Source: an uncultured Hyphomicrobiales bacterium (GTDB taxonomy: Bacteria > Pseudomonadota > Alphaproteobacteria > Rhizobiales > TMED25). Taken from it: 64,000 bases of DNA. The notes under the pieces are model-generated. The model saw nothing but the letters and a program-made list of their open reading frames with translations, searched no databases and was not told where the DNA came from. A program made the position numbers and the translations under genes. The stretch spans positions 1 to 64,000 of the forward strand of contig CAJIYR010000005.1 of the NCBI GenBank assembly GCA_905181735.1, written 5' to 3'. Positions 16,857 to 25,587 of the stretch are shown here, piece after piece (positions within the stretch are counted from its first letter, which is position 1; every line of letters starts with the position of its first letter).

Positions 16857-17816
16857 ATGAAAAGATATTTTTATATTTTATTCACTATCTCTTTTATAAG
16901 TTTTACTTTTAATTCTAATGCAGATGAAAATCCTACAATTGAAATTCTAAATTATAGTAAAATACCAACAGAAACTATTTTATCTTGGACAAATTTTGGG
17001 GCAAGTAAATTATCAGATTGGCAGGCAGATACTCTAGGAATATTTTACAATATAGGAAAGGAGGTGAGGAAAGGAAAAATTGATATTCATCCTTTTAATA
17101 GCCATAGAGTTATATTATCGCAAGATCAAATAAAAGAAATAGAAAATAGTATAGTTAGATATATTGAAGAAGGTAATTGTGCTGACTATAGGGTAGAAGA
17201 ATCCAAATATATGATTGAAGATATTATTCGTTGGATTAGCGGAGGTGCGGATATTGCTACGGCACCCGATCCTTGTTTCCATAGGCGGATGGTGCTTTAC
17301 GCACAAACCTCTGAGCAAAGCAATAAAACTGCACAGCAAATATGGCTCCATGAATTTTATCATGCTCATTCTAATTATTTGCATACTTATTGCATAAACC
17401 CAAATAATCCTGAATATATTCAAGGCGAAAATAGAGAAAAATATGAAGATGGAAGATGGTTTGGAGAGGCAACTGCTGAGTATTTTGGTTTCATGGTAAC
17501 AGAAGAGATGAATGGTAATTCTGATCCTGTGTCAAAAATGCTCAAAGAAGGAAGGGTAAGCGCAAAAAAAGAAGGAAAAAGCATATACGATAATTTTGCA
17601 AGTAATTCAGCTGTTGCTCTCAGGTTGATAATAGAACGAGGTAAAATACAGGTTTCTGAGAATGATATAATGTCTGCGAGTGTTTTTCATAGTTGTGATT
17701 GGCCGGATAAATGGAATAGAAAGTTTAGCGATGAAATAGCTTTTGTACAAGATAATTGGTATAAAATATCTAAGGAAAATGGTTCTTGGGGTTTTAGTGA
17801 AAGTGTATTGAAGTAA
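16857..17816 (+). CDS. Secreted HExxH zincin-like protein
   Basis: A 319-residue protein with a signal peptide (hydrophobic 4-20, probable cleavage near SNADE) and no other membrane segment, so it should be periplasmic or secreted. Residues 165-169 read HEFYH, an HExxH zinc-protease signature inside IWLHEFYHAHSNYL. Downstream, GRWFGEATAEYFGF supplies E204 and E208 as candidate third ligands, the gluzincin layout. Cysteines at about 108, 140 and 179 could form disulfides. I do not recognise a named family. A second secreted HExxH protein lies at 19417 with a similar tail pattern; they may be distant relatives. Peptidase activity is inference. Confidence 0.75.
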   Translation: MKRYFYILFTISFISFTFNSNADENPTIEILNYSKIPTETILSWTNFGASKLSDWQADTLGIFYNIGKEVRKGKIDIHPFNSHRVILSQDQIKEIENSIVRYIEEGNCADYRVEESKYMIEDIIRWISGGADIATAPDPCFHRRMVLYAQTSEQSNKTAQQIWLHEFYHAHSNYLHTYCINPNNPEYIQGENREKYEDGRWFGEATAEYFGFMVTEEMNGNSDPVSKMLKEGRVSAKKEGKSIYDNFASNSAVALRLIIERGKIQVSENDIMSASVFHSCDWPDKWNRKFSDEIAFVQDNWYKISKENGSWGFSESVLK

Positions 17817-17851
17817 TAATGATTTTTAAGAAATAAGAGTGAGGAATATTG

Positions 17852-18400
17852 ATGTTTTTTAAAAGAAAAAATAAGTATAGAGGTGAAAAGAAAGACAAAC
17901 TATACCACGGTAAGGGATCAATGATTTTTGTAAATGACGATGTGTACGAAGGTGATTGGAAGGAAGGAAATATGGACGGCCAAGGAACTTATAAGCATAA
18001 CAATGGCGATATTTATATTGGAAAATTTTCTGTTGGTAAAAAAAGTGGGGAAGGTCTGTATACATATCCTGACGGCAAAACTTATAAGGGACAATTTTCT
18101 AACGATATGAAAAATGGCATAGGGAAGCTAACTTACGCCAATGGTGATTTTTATGTGGGTGAGTTTGTCGATGAATTATTTTTTGGTGAGGGTGAATTTA
18201 TTTATTCTAATGGAACTAAATACATTGGTAGTTATCAAAAAAATTTATTTCACGGCAAAGGAACTATTACACATCCTAATGGGGACGAATATAAAGGCGA
18301 GTGGAAGTATGGTACTTATAATGGTATCGGTAAATACACCCATTCCGATGGTCAAATTAATGCAGGTCGTTGGGAGAATGGTAAATATAGAGGAGAGTGA
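17852..18400 (+). CDS. MORN-repeat protein
   Basis: A 182-residue protein made almost entirely of seven MORN repeats of about 23 residues, each with a YxGxW/F-x-x-G-x-x-x-G-x-G pattern, for example VYEGDWKEGNMDGQGTY and KYIGSYQKNLFHGKGTI. The first 15 residues are basic. MORN repeats form an elongated beta structure that binds lipids or partner proteins; in bacteria they are seldom characterised. There is no signal peptide, so it should be cytoplasmic, perhaps at the membrane. ATG 17852 is preferred over the TTG just before it because GTGAGGAA precedes it. Its end lies 1 base from the convergent aldolase gene. Confidence 0.88.
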   Translation: MFFKRKNKYRGEKKDKLYHGKGSMIFVNDDVYEGDWKEGNMDGQGTYKHNNGDIYIGKFSVGKKSGEGLYTYPDGKTYKGQFSNDMKNGIGKLTYANGDFYVGEFVDELFFGEGEFIYSNGTKYIGSYQKNLFHGKGTITHPNGDEYKGEWKYGTYNGIGKYTHSDGQINAGRWENGKYRGE

Positions 18401-18401
18401 T

Positions 18402-19307
18402 TTAAAAGTTGAAGCCAAAATTTGAATTCAATAAATCTGCAAGCGCATTTACTTTCTCATCTGAAATTTGTTCCAAAGGTGGACGAATATTTCTCCATCT
18501 TAAATCACTATTTTGTTTAGCAAGTAAGGATTTTTGGGCAGGAATTGGGGCATAATCTTGGAATAAAAATCTTACTTTTTTGACTGTTTCATGTATTTTT
18601 TCTGCCTCTTCCCACTTTCCTAAATGACATAATTCTATAACTCTTGCTATATTTGTTGGGTTTAGGTTTGCTGTTGCCGATATACAACCAGGGGCGCCAA
18701 GTTTAATCGCTTCAATTACTGGTAATTCTGCTCCAGGGTACACTACTAAATCTTTAATTTCTAACAATGCTTTTGTGTTTTCCCATACTCCAGAACTATC
18801 TTTAATCCCAACAATTATATCTGGGTAGGATGTTTTTAATCTTTTAACCAAATCAATAGAAAGAGCTACACCCGAAACTTGTGGAATGTGGTATAAGTAT
18901 ATTTTTAAATTAGGATGATTAATTTCCTCTATTAATTTTTCGTAATAAGAAAATAAACCATCGTCACTCACGCCTTTAAAGTAGAAAGCGGGTAACGTCA
19001 TTACGCCAGCGCAGCCTAGTTCAATAGCCTGTTTTGAGAGCATAACAGTATCTGGAAAGTTACACAAACCTGTTCCTGGTATTAATTTATTTGGATTTAT
19101 GCCATATTTTACAAGGCCTTCTAATGCTAGCATTCTTTCGTTATTGCTAATAGACAGAGCTTCTCCAGTTGTGCCGAAGGGAGCTAGACCCGAACATCCT
19201 GTCTCAAGCAGGTTTTCGGCAAAGTTATTGTACATTTCTTGGTTAAAATTAAGATTATCATCGAATGGAGATAATATTGGAGATATTAAACCTTTAATTA
19301 TTTTCAT
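18402..19307 (-). CDS. DapA-family aldolase/lyase
   Basis: A 301-residue TIM-barrel enzyme of the dihydrodipicolinate synthase / N-acetylneuraminate lyase family. Schiff-base lysine is in VGIKDSSG, the catalytic tyrosine in YLYHIPQVSG, and the substrate carboxylate loop in PFGTTGEALS (DapA: GTTGE). True DapA usually has YNVPGRT, while this has YHIPQVS, so this is more likely a 2-keto-acid aldolase or a related lyase than the lysine-pathway enzyme. It stands alone, convergent with the MORN gene and divergent from the secreted protein at 19417. Substrate unknown. Confidence 0.87.
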   Translation of the reverse strand: MKIIKGLISPILSPFDDNLNFNQEMYNNFAENLLETGCSGLAPFGTTGEALSISNNERMLALEGLVKYGINPNKLIPGTGLCNFPDTVMLSKQAIELGCAGVMTLPAFYFKGVSDDGLFSYYEKLIEEINHPNLKIYLYHIPQVSGVALSIDLVKRLKTSYPDIIVGIKDSSGVWENTKALLEIKDLVVYPGAELPVIEAIKLGAPGCISATANLNPTNIARVIELCHLGKWEEAEKIHETVKKVRFLFQDYAPIPAQKSLLAKQNSDLRWRNIRPPLEQISDEKVNALADLLNSNFGFNF

Positions 19308-19416
19308 AGGATCTTCTTATTTTTTTATTAGTGGTTATATCTATTATATGTTTAAATTAGATGTAATGACAATGTTAAACTTTTCATATCTTTTCAATAA
19401 CGCATAGGTAACAATA

Positions 19417-20640
19417 ATGGTAAGATTTCTATCTCTTCTTTTATTCTTTGTTTTCTTGATTTCAGGTAATTCAAATCATACGATTGCAAATGAATATCCC
19501 CAACCAGATGGGTGTGACAACATTTTTTTAAACGCAGAAGAAATAAACTCGGATGACTTTATTCGTAATTTTTTAGAAAAATCAGAATCTGTCATGCGCG
19601 ACACTACATATTCATATGTTTTTGGAGATGATCCTGAGGCTAGTGGTGATTATATTGCTGAATTTGGGCCGTTTGATTATAATTTATTCAACGAATCTCT
19701 TGAATACTTTAAATTATACAAGCCATCAGAATTTGATATCTGGGATGATTGGGATTTTGAGATTACAGCAGAAGACATTCTTTTATTACGTCAAATTGCT
19801 TGTGATATTACACTTGATAAAAAAATTATTAGAGACTTTTCAATTAAATTAACTGAATTATTAGGTGAGGCTGAAGAATGGAAAGGCCATGCAGCAAATT
19901 GGGAAGATTTTCCTTATATTGAAACAGGTAACGTCGTTATAGAATCTCCTAGCCCAGAGGGCCTCGGGCATTATAAAAAATATGTTACCGGTGGAGGTGT
20001 AATTATAGTTGGAGGGAAAAAGGTCCCTGATGCGGCAATGTTAGCTGCAAGAGAAGCTGTTGTGTATATGACTTCTGAATGGGATGGAATAAGGAATAAA
20101 TTAAAAGAAAACAAAGTTCGTATCTCTTTATTTGGACCAAGAGGTGATACAAGTAAATTGCCTGAATATAAAACAGAACATGAGCCGGGTGGTTTTGCTA
20201 TGGGTTTAACTGACACAAGTATGACAGCAAATTCCGGATGGCTTTGTTATGAAGGTAACTGGGAGATTGGTGGTAATACGGTAATCCATGAATTAGTTCA
20301 TTCTATTCAGCATACGGTAATGAATACTGAAAATGATTTATATTTTTATGAAAGAATAGTACCCTTAGCTTTATCAGCTATTGAAAGGGGTATTTATGGA
20401 GATTTTGAACAAAATTTAAGCAAGGGGGTAGAGCAAAATATTTCTCACTTGGTTGGAGAATATTGGGCGTTATCTGTCGAGGGTTATATAATGAATAAAG
20501 GGCCAGATTTTAAGAATAGTCATTACACACGTGAATGGATTAAAGAAAATGATCCCGGGGTTTATGACTTGATAAGGAGATATTATCCAAAAGCAGAATG
20601 GGATTATTGTCCAGGCGTTGAAAAACATATAAGGAATTAA
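19417..20640 (+). CDS. Secreted zincin-like protein with HELVH motif
   Basis: A 407-residue protein with a signal peptide (hydrophobic 3-16) and no further membrane helix. Residues 291-295 are HELVH within VIHELVHSIQHTVMN, and GEYWALSVEGYIM places E348 or E355 as third zinc ligand. Before the active site, GGKKVPDAAMLAAREAVVYM and KVRISLFGPRGD resemble a domain seen in other secreted bacterial HExxH proteins. The stop lies 2 bases before the msrP start and the msrP Shine-Dalgarno is inside this gene, so it heads an operon with msrPQ. A role in processing or protecting envelope proteins is possible but unproven. Confidence 0.75.
   Translation: MVRFLSLLLFFVFLISGNSNHTIANEYPQPDGCDNIFLNAEEINSDDFIRNFLEKSESVMRDTTYSYVFGDDPEASGDYIAEFGPFDYNLFNESLEYFKLYKPSEFDIWDDWDFEITAEDILLLRQIACDITLDKKIIRDFSIKLTELLGEAEEWKGHAANWEDFPYIETGNVVIESPSPEGLGHYKKYVTGGGVIIVGGKKVPDAAMLAAREAVVYMTSEWDGIRNKLKENKVRISLFGPRGDTSKLPEYKTEHEPGGFAMGLTDTSMTANSGWLCYEGNWEIGGNTVIHELVHSIQHTVMNTENDLYFYERIVPLALSAIERGIYGDFEQNLSKGVEQNISHLVGEYWALSVEGYIMNKGPDFKNSHYTREWIKENDPGVYDLIRRYYPKAEWDYCPGVEKHIRN
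20631..20636 (+). promoter_or_regulatory. Shine-Dalgarno of msrP supporting a TTG start
   Basis: AAGGAA lies 6 bases before TTG 20643, inside the last codons of the upstream gene. No ATG exists in the msrP frame before the Tat signal, so TTG is the likely start. Confidence 0.65.
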
Positions 20641-20642
20641 TT

Positions 20643-21569
20643 TTGTCAAATTATATCAATAAATATAGCGAAAAAGATATTACTTCTGAAAAAATATTTC
20701 TGAATAGAAGGCAATTATTTGCATTGGCTGGTGGTTTCGGAGCAGCAGCTTTAATTCCAGGAAAATCCCTTGCAGATAATCTGGATATGCGGAAGCCAAA
20801 CACATTTGAAGATATTATTAATTATAATAATTTTTATGAATTCGGTGTTGGTAAATCCGATCCAGCTAAATATGCTCATGCATTAACAACAGATCCATGG
20901 AAAGTAACTGTAGATGGTTTGGTAGATAATCCTGGTATATACGACTTTCAAGAGTTAGTTGATAGTATGTCAATAGAGAAAAGAATATACAGATTCCGAT
21001 GTGTTGAGGGTTGGTCGATGGTTATACCCTGGAATGGTTTCCAGTTATCAGATCTGCTAGATAAGATAGGGGTCAAAGATCAAGCAAAATATGTAGCATT
21101 TGAAACGCTTTTCAGGCCAGAAGAGATGTATATGCAAAAAACAAAAATCTTAAAATGGCCATATAAGGAAGGTTTAAGGTTAGATGAGGCTATGCACCCT
21201 TTAACATTAATGGCAACAGGAGTTTACGATAAACCTTTGCCTAATCAAAATGGTGCTCCTTTAAGGTTAGTTGTTCCATGGAAATATGGTTTCAAATCTA
21301 TAAAATCTATAGTTCGTATTAGCCTTGTTGAAGAAGAGCCTTTGTCATCTTGGAATATACAGAATCCAAAAGAATATGGGTTTTATTCAAATGTGAATCC
21401 AAATGTCCATCACCCACGCTGGTCTCAGGCAAGCGAACGTTACATTGGTAAAAATATAGGAGGAGGGCTTGGCGGTCTTTTTGCTGAGAGGCATGATACA
21501 ATGATGTATAATGGCTATAATGAAGTTTCTAATTTATATAAAGACATGGATTTATCTGTATTTTTTTAA
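20643..21569 (+). CDS. msrP: MsrP, periplasmic methionine sulfoxide reductase, Mo subunit
   Basis: A 308-residue molybdopterin enzyme that reduces methionine sulfoxide in oxidised periplasmic proteins. A twin-arginine signal (NRRQLFALAGGFGAAAL, residues 21-38) exports it folded with its cofactor. The sulfite-oxidase fold has the molybdenum-ligating cysteine in YRFRCVEGWSMVIPW, plus PLPNQNGAPLRLVVPWKYGF and the KSIKSIVRI stretch typical of the YedY/MsrP group. The TTG start is supported by AAGGAA. msrQ follows 9 bases on and would feed it electrons from the quinone pool. The operon begins with a secreted HExxH protein, which is not a usual partner. Confidence 0.93.
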   Translation: MSNYINKYSEKDITSEKIFLNRRQLFALAGGFGAAALIPGKSLADNLDMRKPNTFEDIINYNNFYEFGVGKSDPAKYAHALTTDPWKVTVDGLVDNPGIYDFQELVDSMSIEKRIYRFRCVEGWSMVIPWNGFQLSDLLDKIGVKDQAKYVAFETLFRPEEMYMQKTKILKWPYKEGLRLDEAMHPLTLMATGVYDKPLPNQNGAPLRLVVPWKYGFKSIKSIVRISLVEEEPLSSWNIQNPKEYGFYSNVNPNVHHPRWSQASERYIGKNIGGGLGGLFAERHDTMMYNGYNEVSNLYKDMDLSVFF

Positions 21570-21578
21570 AGGATTCTA

Positions 21579-22184
21579 ATGAGTTTAAATAAAGCCTTAA
21601 ATAAAGTACCTATTTGGTGCATTTATATAATTGGCATGTTCCCATTTTTAATTATTTTGTATTTATTATTTAATTTTAAACTAGGGGTTGATCCACTAAA
21701 AACATTGGAACATCAGCTTGGACAATGGGGATTAAAATTTCTTATATTAACTTTGTTAATTACTCCTATAAGATCATTCTTTAAAATTAATCTTATAAAA
21801 TATCGAAGAGCATTAGGTTTATTATCATTTATTTATATTTGTTTACATTTATCTACTTGGATTTTCTTAGACTTACAATTTCGTTGGGACGAAATTATAA
21901 AAGCTATCGTTAAAAGGCCTTTTATTACCATTGGTATGGCAGGCTTCTTATTAATGATTCCATTGGCTTTAACGTCAAATAATTTTTCTGTTCGGATTTT
22001 AAAAAGAAATTGGAAATTATTGCATAAATTAATATATTTCATAGTTTTTTTAGGAGCATTACACTATTTACTTTTAGTGAAGTCATGGCCATTGGAGCCG
22101 ATTATATACATGTGTATAGTACTTTTTCTTCTTCTTATTCGACTATTTTCAAAGATTAAAATTTTGTCTAATATTAAATTTTAA
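21579..22184 (+). CDS. msrQ: MsrQ, heme-binding membrane electron donor to MsrP
   Basis: A 201-residue inner-membrane cytochrome b-type protein of the YedZ family with about six helices. Heme-ligand histidines are visible in YICLHLSTW, NWKLLHKLIY and GALHYLLL. The helix-1/2 region LEHQLGQWGLKFLILTLLITP is a good family signature. It takes electrons from quinol (or flavin reductase) to reduce the MsrP molybdenum centre. AAAGGA precedes the ATG, and it lies 9 bases after msrP as the last gene of the operon. Downstream is a decayed exporter gene. Confidence 0.93.
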   Translation: MSLNKALNKVPIWCIYIIGMFPFLIILYLLFNFKLGVDPLKTLEHQLGQWGLKFLILTLLITPIRSFFKINLIKYRRALGLLSFIYICLHLSTWIFLDLQFRWDEIIKAIVKRPFITIGMAGFLLMIPLALTSNNFSVRILKRNWKLLHKLIYFIVFLGALHYLLLVKSWPLEPIIYMCIVLFLLLIRLFSKIKILSNIKF

Positions 22185-22250
22185 GCTATAAGCCGTAGAA
22201 TGGTAATTTCACTCATAACTAGATATATCTATGTTTTTCTTTAAAATTAC

Positions 22251-22797
22251 GCCTTAGGGGCTTAGATTACTTATTTATTTAGACAAGGGTTTATTAATAG
22301 TTATTTTTCCCCTTTGGCTTTTTTCTATTTTTTCTGTGATGTGATACTTATTTCCTTTGGTGTTATTGGGATTAATATCATGGTCAATCAGGATCTTTTA
22401 AATTACTTTTTCTGCTTTGTATTTATTTTTTTATGTTTTTTTACGCGTAAAAAGCGCTTTATAATCAATTCATAAGCTAAACGAAACAATAAATGCTGAA
22501 GCCAATTTTATTAAAAGTATTTCGGGAATGGTGACTTTAACTTTATTCAATCCGGATGTCTATTTAGATACGGTAATTTTAATTGGAAGTGTATCTTTAA
22601 AATTTAATGGTTTTTTTAAATTGACATATCTATTAGGAGCATTTTTTGGAAGCTTTGTTTTCTTCCTTGCTATAGCTTACTAATCTAAATCACTTTCTTT
22701 GTTTGTAGAAAATGAACGGATTTGGCGTATTGTTGATGGTATTACTGCAATTATTATGTTTGTGGTTGGGTATATTATGTTACAATCAAGTCATTGA
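22251..22797 (+). pseudogene. Decayed LysE/ArgO-type amino acid exporter
   Basis: Translation across frames recovers a LysE-family protein in pieces. One frame (from about 22272) reads YLFRQGFINSYF and CDVILISFGVIGIN, matching the LysE FRQG and CDxxLIxxGVxGI motifs. Near 22405-22415 the match shifts frame and continues as ALYLFFYVFLRVKSAL, then hits TAA 22462-22464. The same frame goes on with NETINAEANFIKSI and MVTLTLFNPDVYLDTVI, matching the LysE LNPxxYLD motif, and meets TAA 22681-22683. The tail WRIVDGITAIIMFVVGYIML follows to TGA 22797. The N-terminus has another stop. At least one frameshift and two stops make it nonfunctional. ArgO exports arginine; LysE, lysine and arginine. Confidence 0.8.
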
Positions 22798-22848
22798 ATT
22801 TAGTGTATATAATAATAGATAATTTGTATTTAATAAGGGAAATTATAT

Positions 22849-23982
22849 ATGGGAAAACAAGCTCTTTTTTCACCAATTTCTATAAAATCTAAAACATTTA
22901 GAAACAGGGTTATAATGTCTCCTATGTGCCAGTACAGTTCAATTAATGGTCATTTAAATGATTGGCATATGCAACATTATTCACGCTTTGCATTTTCTGG
23001 TCTCGGAGGAGCTTTCGTTGAAGCAACTGGTATATCTCCTGAAGGAAGAATAACACATGGTTGTGCGGGGATTTGGAGCGATGATCATTTAGATAATCTA
23101 AAAAAAGTTGCAAACACATTTAAGTCGTATAATTGCATTGCCGGAATTCAGTTAGCACATGCCGGCCGTAAGGCTAGCACTGAAAGGCCGATGGATAGAG
23201 CTAAGTCAATAAAAGATAATGTTAACGAACCTTCCTGGCAAACTTACGGGCCATCAGCAATACCGGTTGATTCAGGATCGCCAATTCCATTAGAAATGAA
23301 TGACAGTGATATCAAAAAAGTAATAAATGATTTTAAAATAGCAGCTTTTCGCGCAGATAAAGCTGGATTTGATATGATAGAGCTGCATGGTGCACATGGT
23401 TATTTATTGCATTCTTTTCTGTCACCATTGTCAAACAAACGAAGCGATGGTTACGGTGGCTCTTTTTATAATAGGATAAAAATAATTGAAGATGTTGTCA
23501 GAGAGGTAAAATTAGTGTGGCCTCAAGATAAACCAATTTTTTATAGGGTATCATCAGTTGATGGAGCTGAGGGGGGTACTTCATGGGAGGAAAATATCAA
23601 GCTCATTAGCTTTCTTAAATCTCTTGGAGTTGATGTTATTGATTGTTCTTCTGGAGGCATAGGTGGCTCTCCTGTACTAGCTAAGTCTAAAATTATACCA
23701 GGATTTCAAGTCCCGTATGCTGAGAAAATAAAAAAAGATACAGGTATTCGTACAATGGCTGTGGGAGCAATAATAGGCTACGAACAAGCTAACAATATAA
23801 TACAAAAAGGAAGAGCTGATTTTGTTGCGTTGGGTAGAGAACTAATGTCTGAAACTCAATGGGTTTATAATGCAGCTAAGTTTCTTGGTTTGAAGAATTC
23901 AAAAGACTTTTTAACCCCAAACTATGCTTTTTATTTACAGAGAAGAGATAGTCAATTGGATAGAGATGCTGAACCATTGTAA
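22849..23982 (+). CDS. Old yellow enzyme family NADH:flavin oxidoreductase (YqjM/NamA-like)
   Basis: A 377-residue FMN-dependent ene-reductase that reduces activated C=C bonds using NAD(P)H. The N-terminal SPISIKSKTFRNRVIMSPMC gives the redox-modulating cysteine at residue 27 characteristic of the YqjM class. Further motifs are GIQLAHAGRKAST (substrate histidine region), IELHGAHGYLLHSFLSP, SDGYGGSFYNR and VALGRELMSE near the FMN phosphate. AAGGGA precedes the ATG. It stands alone between the LysE pseudogene and a convergent ABC-F gene. It may detoxify electrophiles; the physiological substrate is not predictable. Confidence 0.92.
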   Translation: MGKQALFSPISIKSKTFRNRVIMSPMCQYSSINGHLNDWHMQHYSRFAFSGLGGAFVEATGISPEGRITHGCAGIWSDDHLDNLKKVANTFKSYNCIAGIQLAHAGRKASTERPMDRAKSIKDNVNEPSWQTYGPSAIPVDSGSPIPLEMNDSDIKKVINDFKIAAFRADKAGFDMIELHGAHGYLLHSFLSPLSNKRSDGYGGSFYNRIKIIEDVVREVKLVWPQDKPIFYRVSSVDGAEGGTSWEENIKLISFLKSLGVDVIDCSSGGIGGSPVLAKSKIIPGFQVPYAEKIKKDTGIRTMAVGAIIGYEQANNIIQKGRADFVALGRELMSETQWVYNAAKFLGLKNSKDFLTPNYAFYLQRRDSQLDRDAEPL

Positions 23983-24015
23983 GATTTATATGAGAGGATT
24001 TGCAGAATAAACTAG

Positions 24016-24034
24016 AATTATCTTTAGGATAATT
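24016..24034. terminator. Possible hairpin between convergent genes
   Basis: AATTATC / GATAATT forms a perfect 7-bp stem with a TTTAG loop in the 87-base gap between the convergent OYE and ABC-F genes. There is no T run on either side, so terminator function is only suggested by position. Confidence 0.3.
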
Positions 24035-24069
24035 AAATAACTATATTAGAATCTAACAAAGGTATATTC

Positions 24070-25560
24070 CTAGATATCCTTCCAGCCTATTTTTTTCTGA
24101 AATTCTTTGTAGGTGCCATTGTAATTAAAAACACGACCTTCATCGTACACAATTAATTTATTTGCAATTTTATTTAAAAAGTATTCGTCATGAGTAACCA
24201 TTATGACAGAGCCTTCAAATTGCTTTACGGCCTCCATTAATGTTTCTGTAGATTCCATATCTAAATGATTTGTTGGTTCGTCCAAAAACAATAGATTAAC
24301 TGGATTTAATAATATCTTTCCTAACATAACTCTGCTTTTTTCTCCACCAGATAGAACGCTAATTGGTTTATTTGAAAGCGTTCCTGGAAACATCATGTGC
24401 GCACAAGTTCTTCTTACTTGTGTTTCAATTATTAGGGGGTCAACGCTCTGTATTTCTTGGTAAATTGTATTTTTACTATTTAATCTGTCTATATTCATTT
24501 GACCAAAATAGCCAATTTTAACCTTTTCATGAATATTTATTTCACCGCTGTTTGGAGTAATGTCTTCTGATAGTAATTTCAAGAGAGTTGATTTGCCTTT
24601 ACCATTTTTACCAATTACACATATCTTGTCACCTTTTTGGACGGTAAAACCAAGGTTTTTAAAAAGAATTTTATCCTCTGTGTATCCAAAAGATAAATCA
24701 TCAACCTTCATTAAGTTTTGCTTGCTCCCATACTCTAGATAATTAAATTTAAAATTTAGATTTGCTATTGTGTCTAATTTTTTATGAACTTCATGCTTAT
24801 CTAGCATTTTTTGTTTAGATTGGGCTCTAGTTGCTTGACTTGCTTTTGCTTTAAATCTGTTGATCCAAGCTTGAGTTTTCTCTCTCTCCTTTTCTTCATT
24901 AACCCTTGTTTTTTCAAATATTTCTTCCTCTAAGGATATCTGTTCTTTTATTTTTTTTGTGTTTCCTTCAATTTTTCTAAAATTACCTCTGTGAATATTC
25001 AAGGTATGGCTAATAATGCTATCCATAAAATTTCTATCATGAGTTATTAGAATAACTTCATTAGGCCAGTCTTTTAAGAATTTTCTAAGCCATTTTATAG
25101 AGTGTATATCAAGATAGTTTGTTGGTTCGTCAAGTAGCAAAAGATTGGGTTCAAGTAATAATAATTTAGCTAAATTTATTTTTACTTGATATCCGCCTGA
25201 AAATAAATTTGGATCTTGTAAAGTTTCGCTTTCAGAGAATCCAAGTCCATTCAATATCTTTTCCCCTTTCCAAGCTTCATACACTCTTTCTTCAGGAAGA
25301 ATACTTGTAACCTCTTCAATTATTGTAGGGTGACTGAATTTGATATGTTGTTCAAGAAATCCTATTTGATAGTTTCTGGCAATTTCTACCTCACCTGTAT
25401 CAGGCTCTATTCTTTTAAGCAAAAGGTTTAGGAAAGTCGATTTTCCTGCTCCATTCCTGCCTATTAGGCCAATTTTTTCTTTTGGATTTAGATGTATATT
25501 TACATCTGTGAACAGTTCTTTTCCATTAAAGGATATTGATAAATCTTTTATTTTAATCAT
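24070..25560 (-). CDS. ABC-F ATPase, second copy
   Basis: A 496-residue duplicated ABC ATPase without membrane segments. Domain 1: GRNGAGKST, FSGGYQVK and LLLLDEPTNYLD; domain 2: GKNGKGKST, LSGGEKSRV and LLFLDEPTNHLD. The linker between domains (EKEREKTQAWINRFKAKASQ) is basic and helical, as in ribosome-binding ABC-F factors. It lacks the C-terminal coiled coil seen in the Uup-type gene at 8882, so it belongs to another subgroup (EttA/YbiT/YdiF region of the family), which I cannot resolve. It starts 28 bases after the flavoprotein gene on the same strand, a probable two-gene operon. Confidence 0.88.
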   Translation of the reverse strand: MIKIKDLSISFNGKELFTDVNIHLNPKEKIGLIGRNGAGKSTFLNLLLKRIEPDTGEVEIARNYQIGFLEQHIKFSHPTIIEEVTSILPEERVYEAWKGEKILNGLGFSESETLQDPNLFSGGYQVKINLAKLLLLEPNLLLLDEPTNYLDIHSIKWLRKFLKDWPNEVILITHDRNFMDSIISHTLNIHRGNFRKIEGNTKKIKEQISLEEEIFEKTRVNEEKEREKTQAWINRFKAKASQATRAQSKQKMLDKHEVHKKLDTIANLNFKFNYLEYGSKQNLMKVDDLSFGYTEDKILFKNLGFTVQKGDKICVIGKNGKGKSTLLKLLSEDITPNSGEINIHEKVKIGYFGQMNIDRLNSKNTIYQEIQSVDPLIIETQVRRTCAHMMFPGTLSNKPISVLSGGEKSRVMLGKILLNPVNLLFLDEPTNHLDMESTETLMEAVKQFEGSVIMVTHDEYFLNKIANKLIVYDEGRVFNYNGTYKEFQKKIGWKDI

Positions 25561-25587
25561 GTATTTGTAATTATTTTATTATATTAG

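Noticed and set aside
18402..19307. True DapA for lysine synthesis
   Set aside because: The tyrosine motif is YHIPQVS rather than YNVPxRT, so only the broader aldolase family is claimed.
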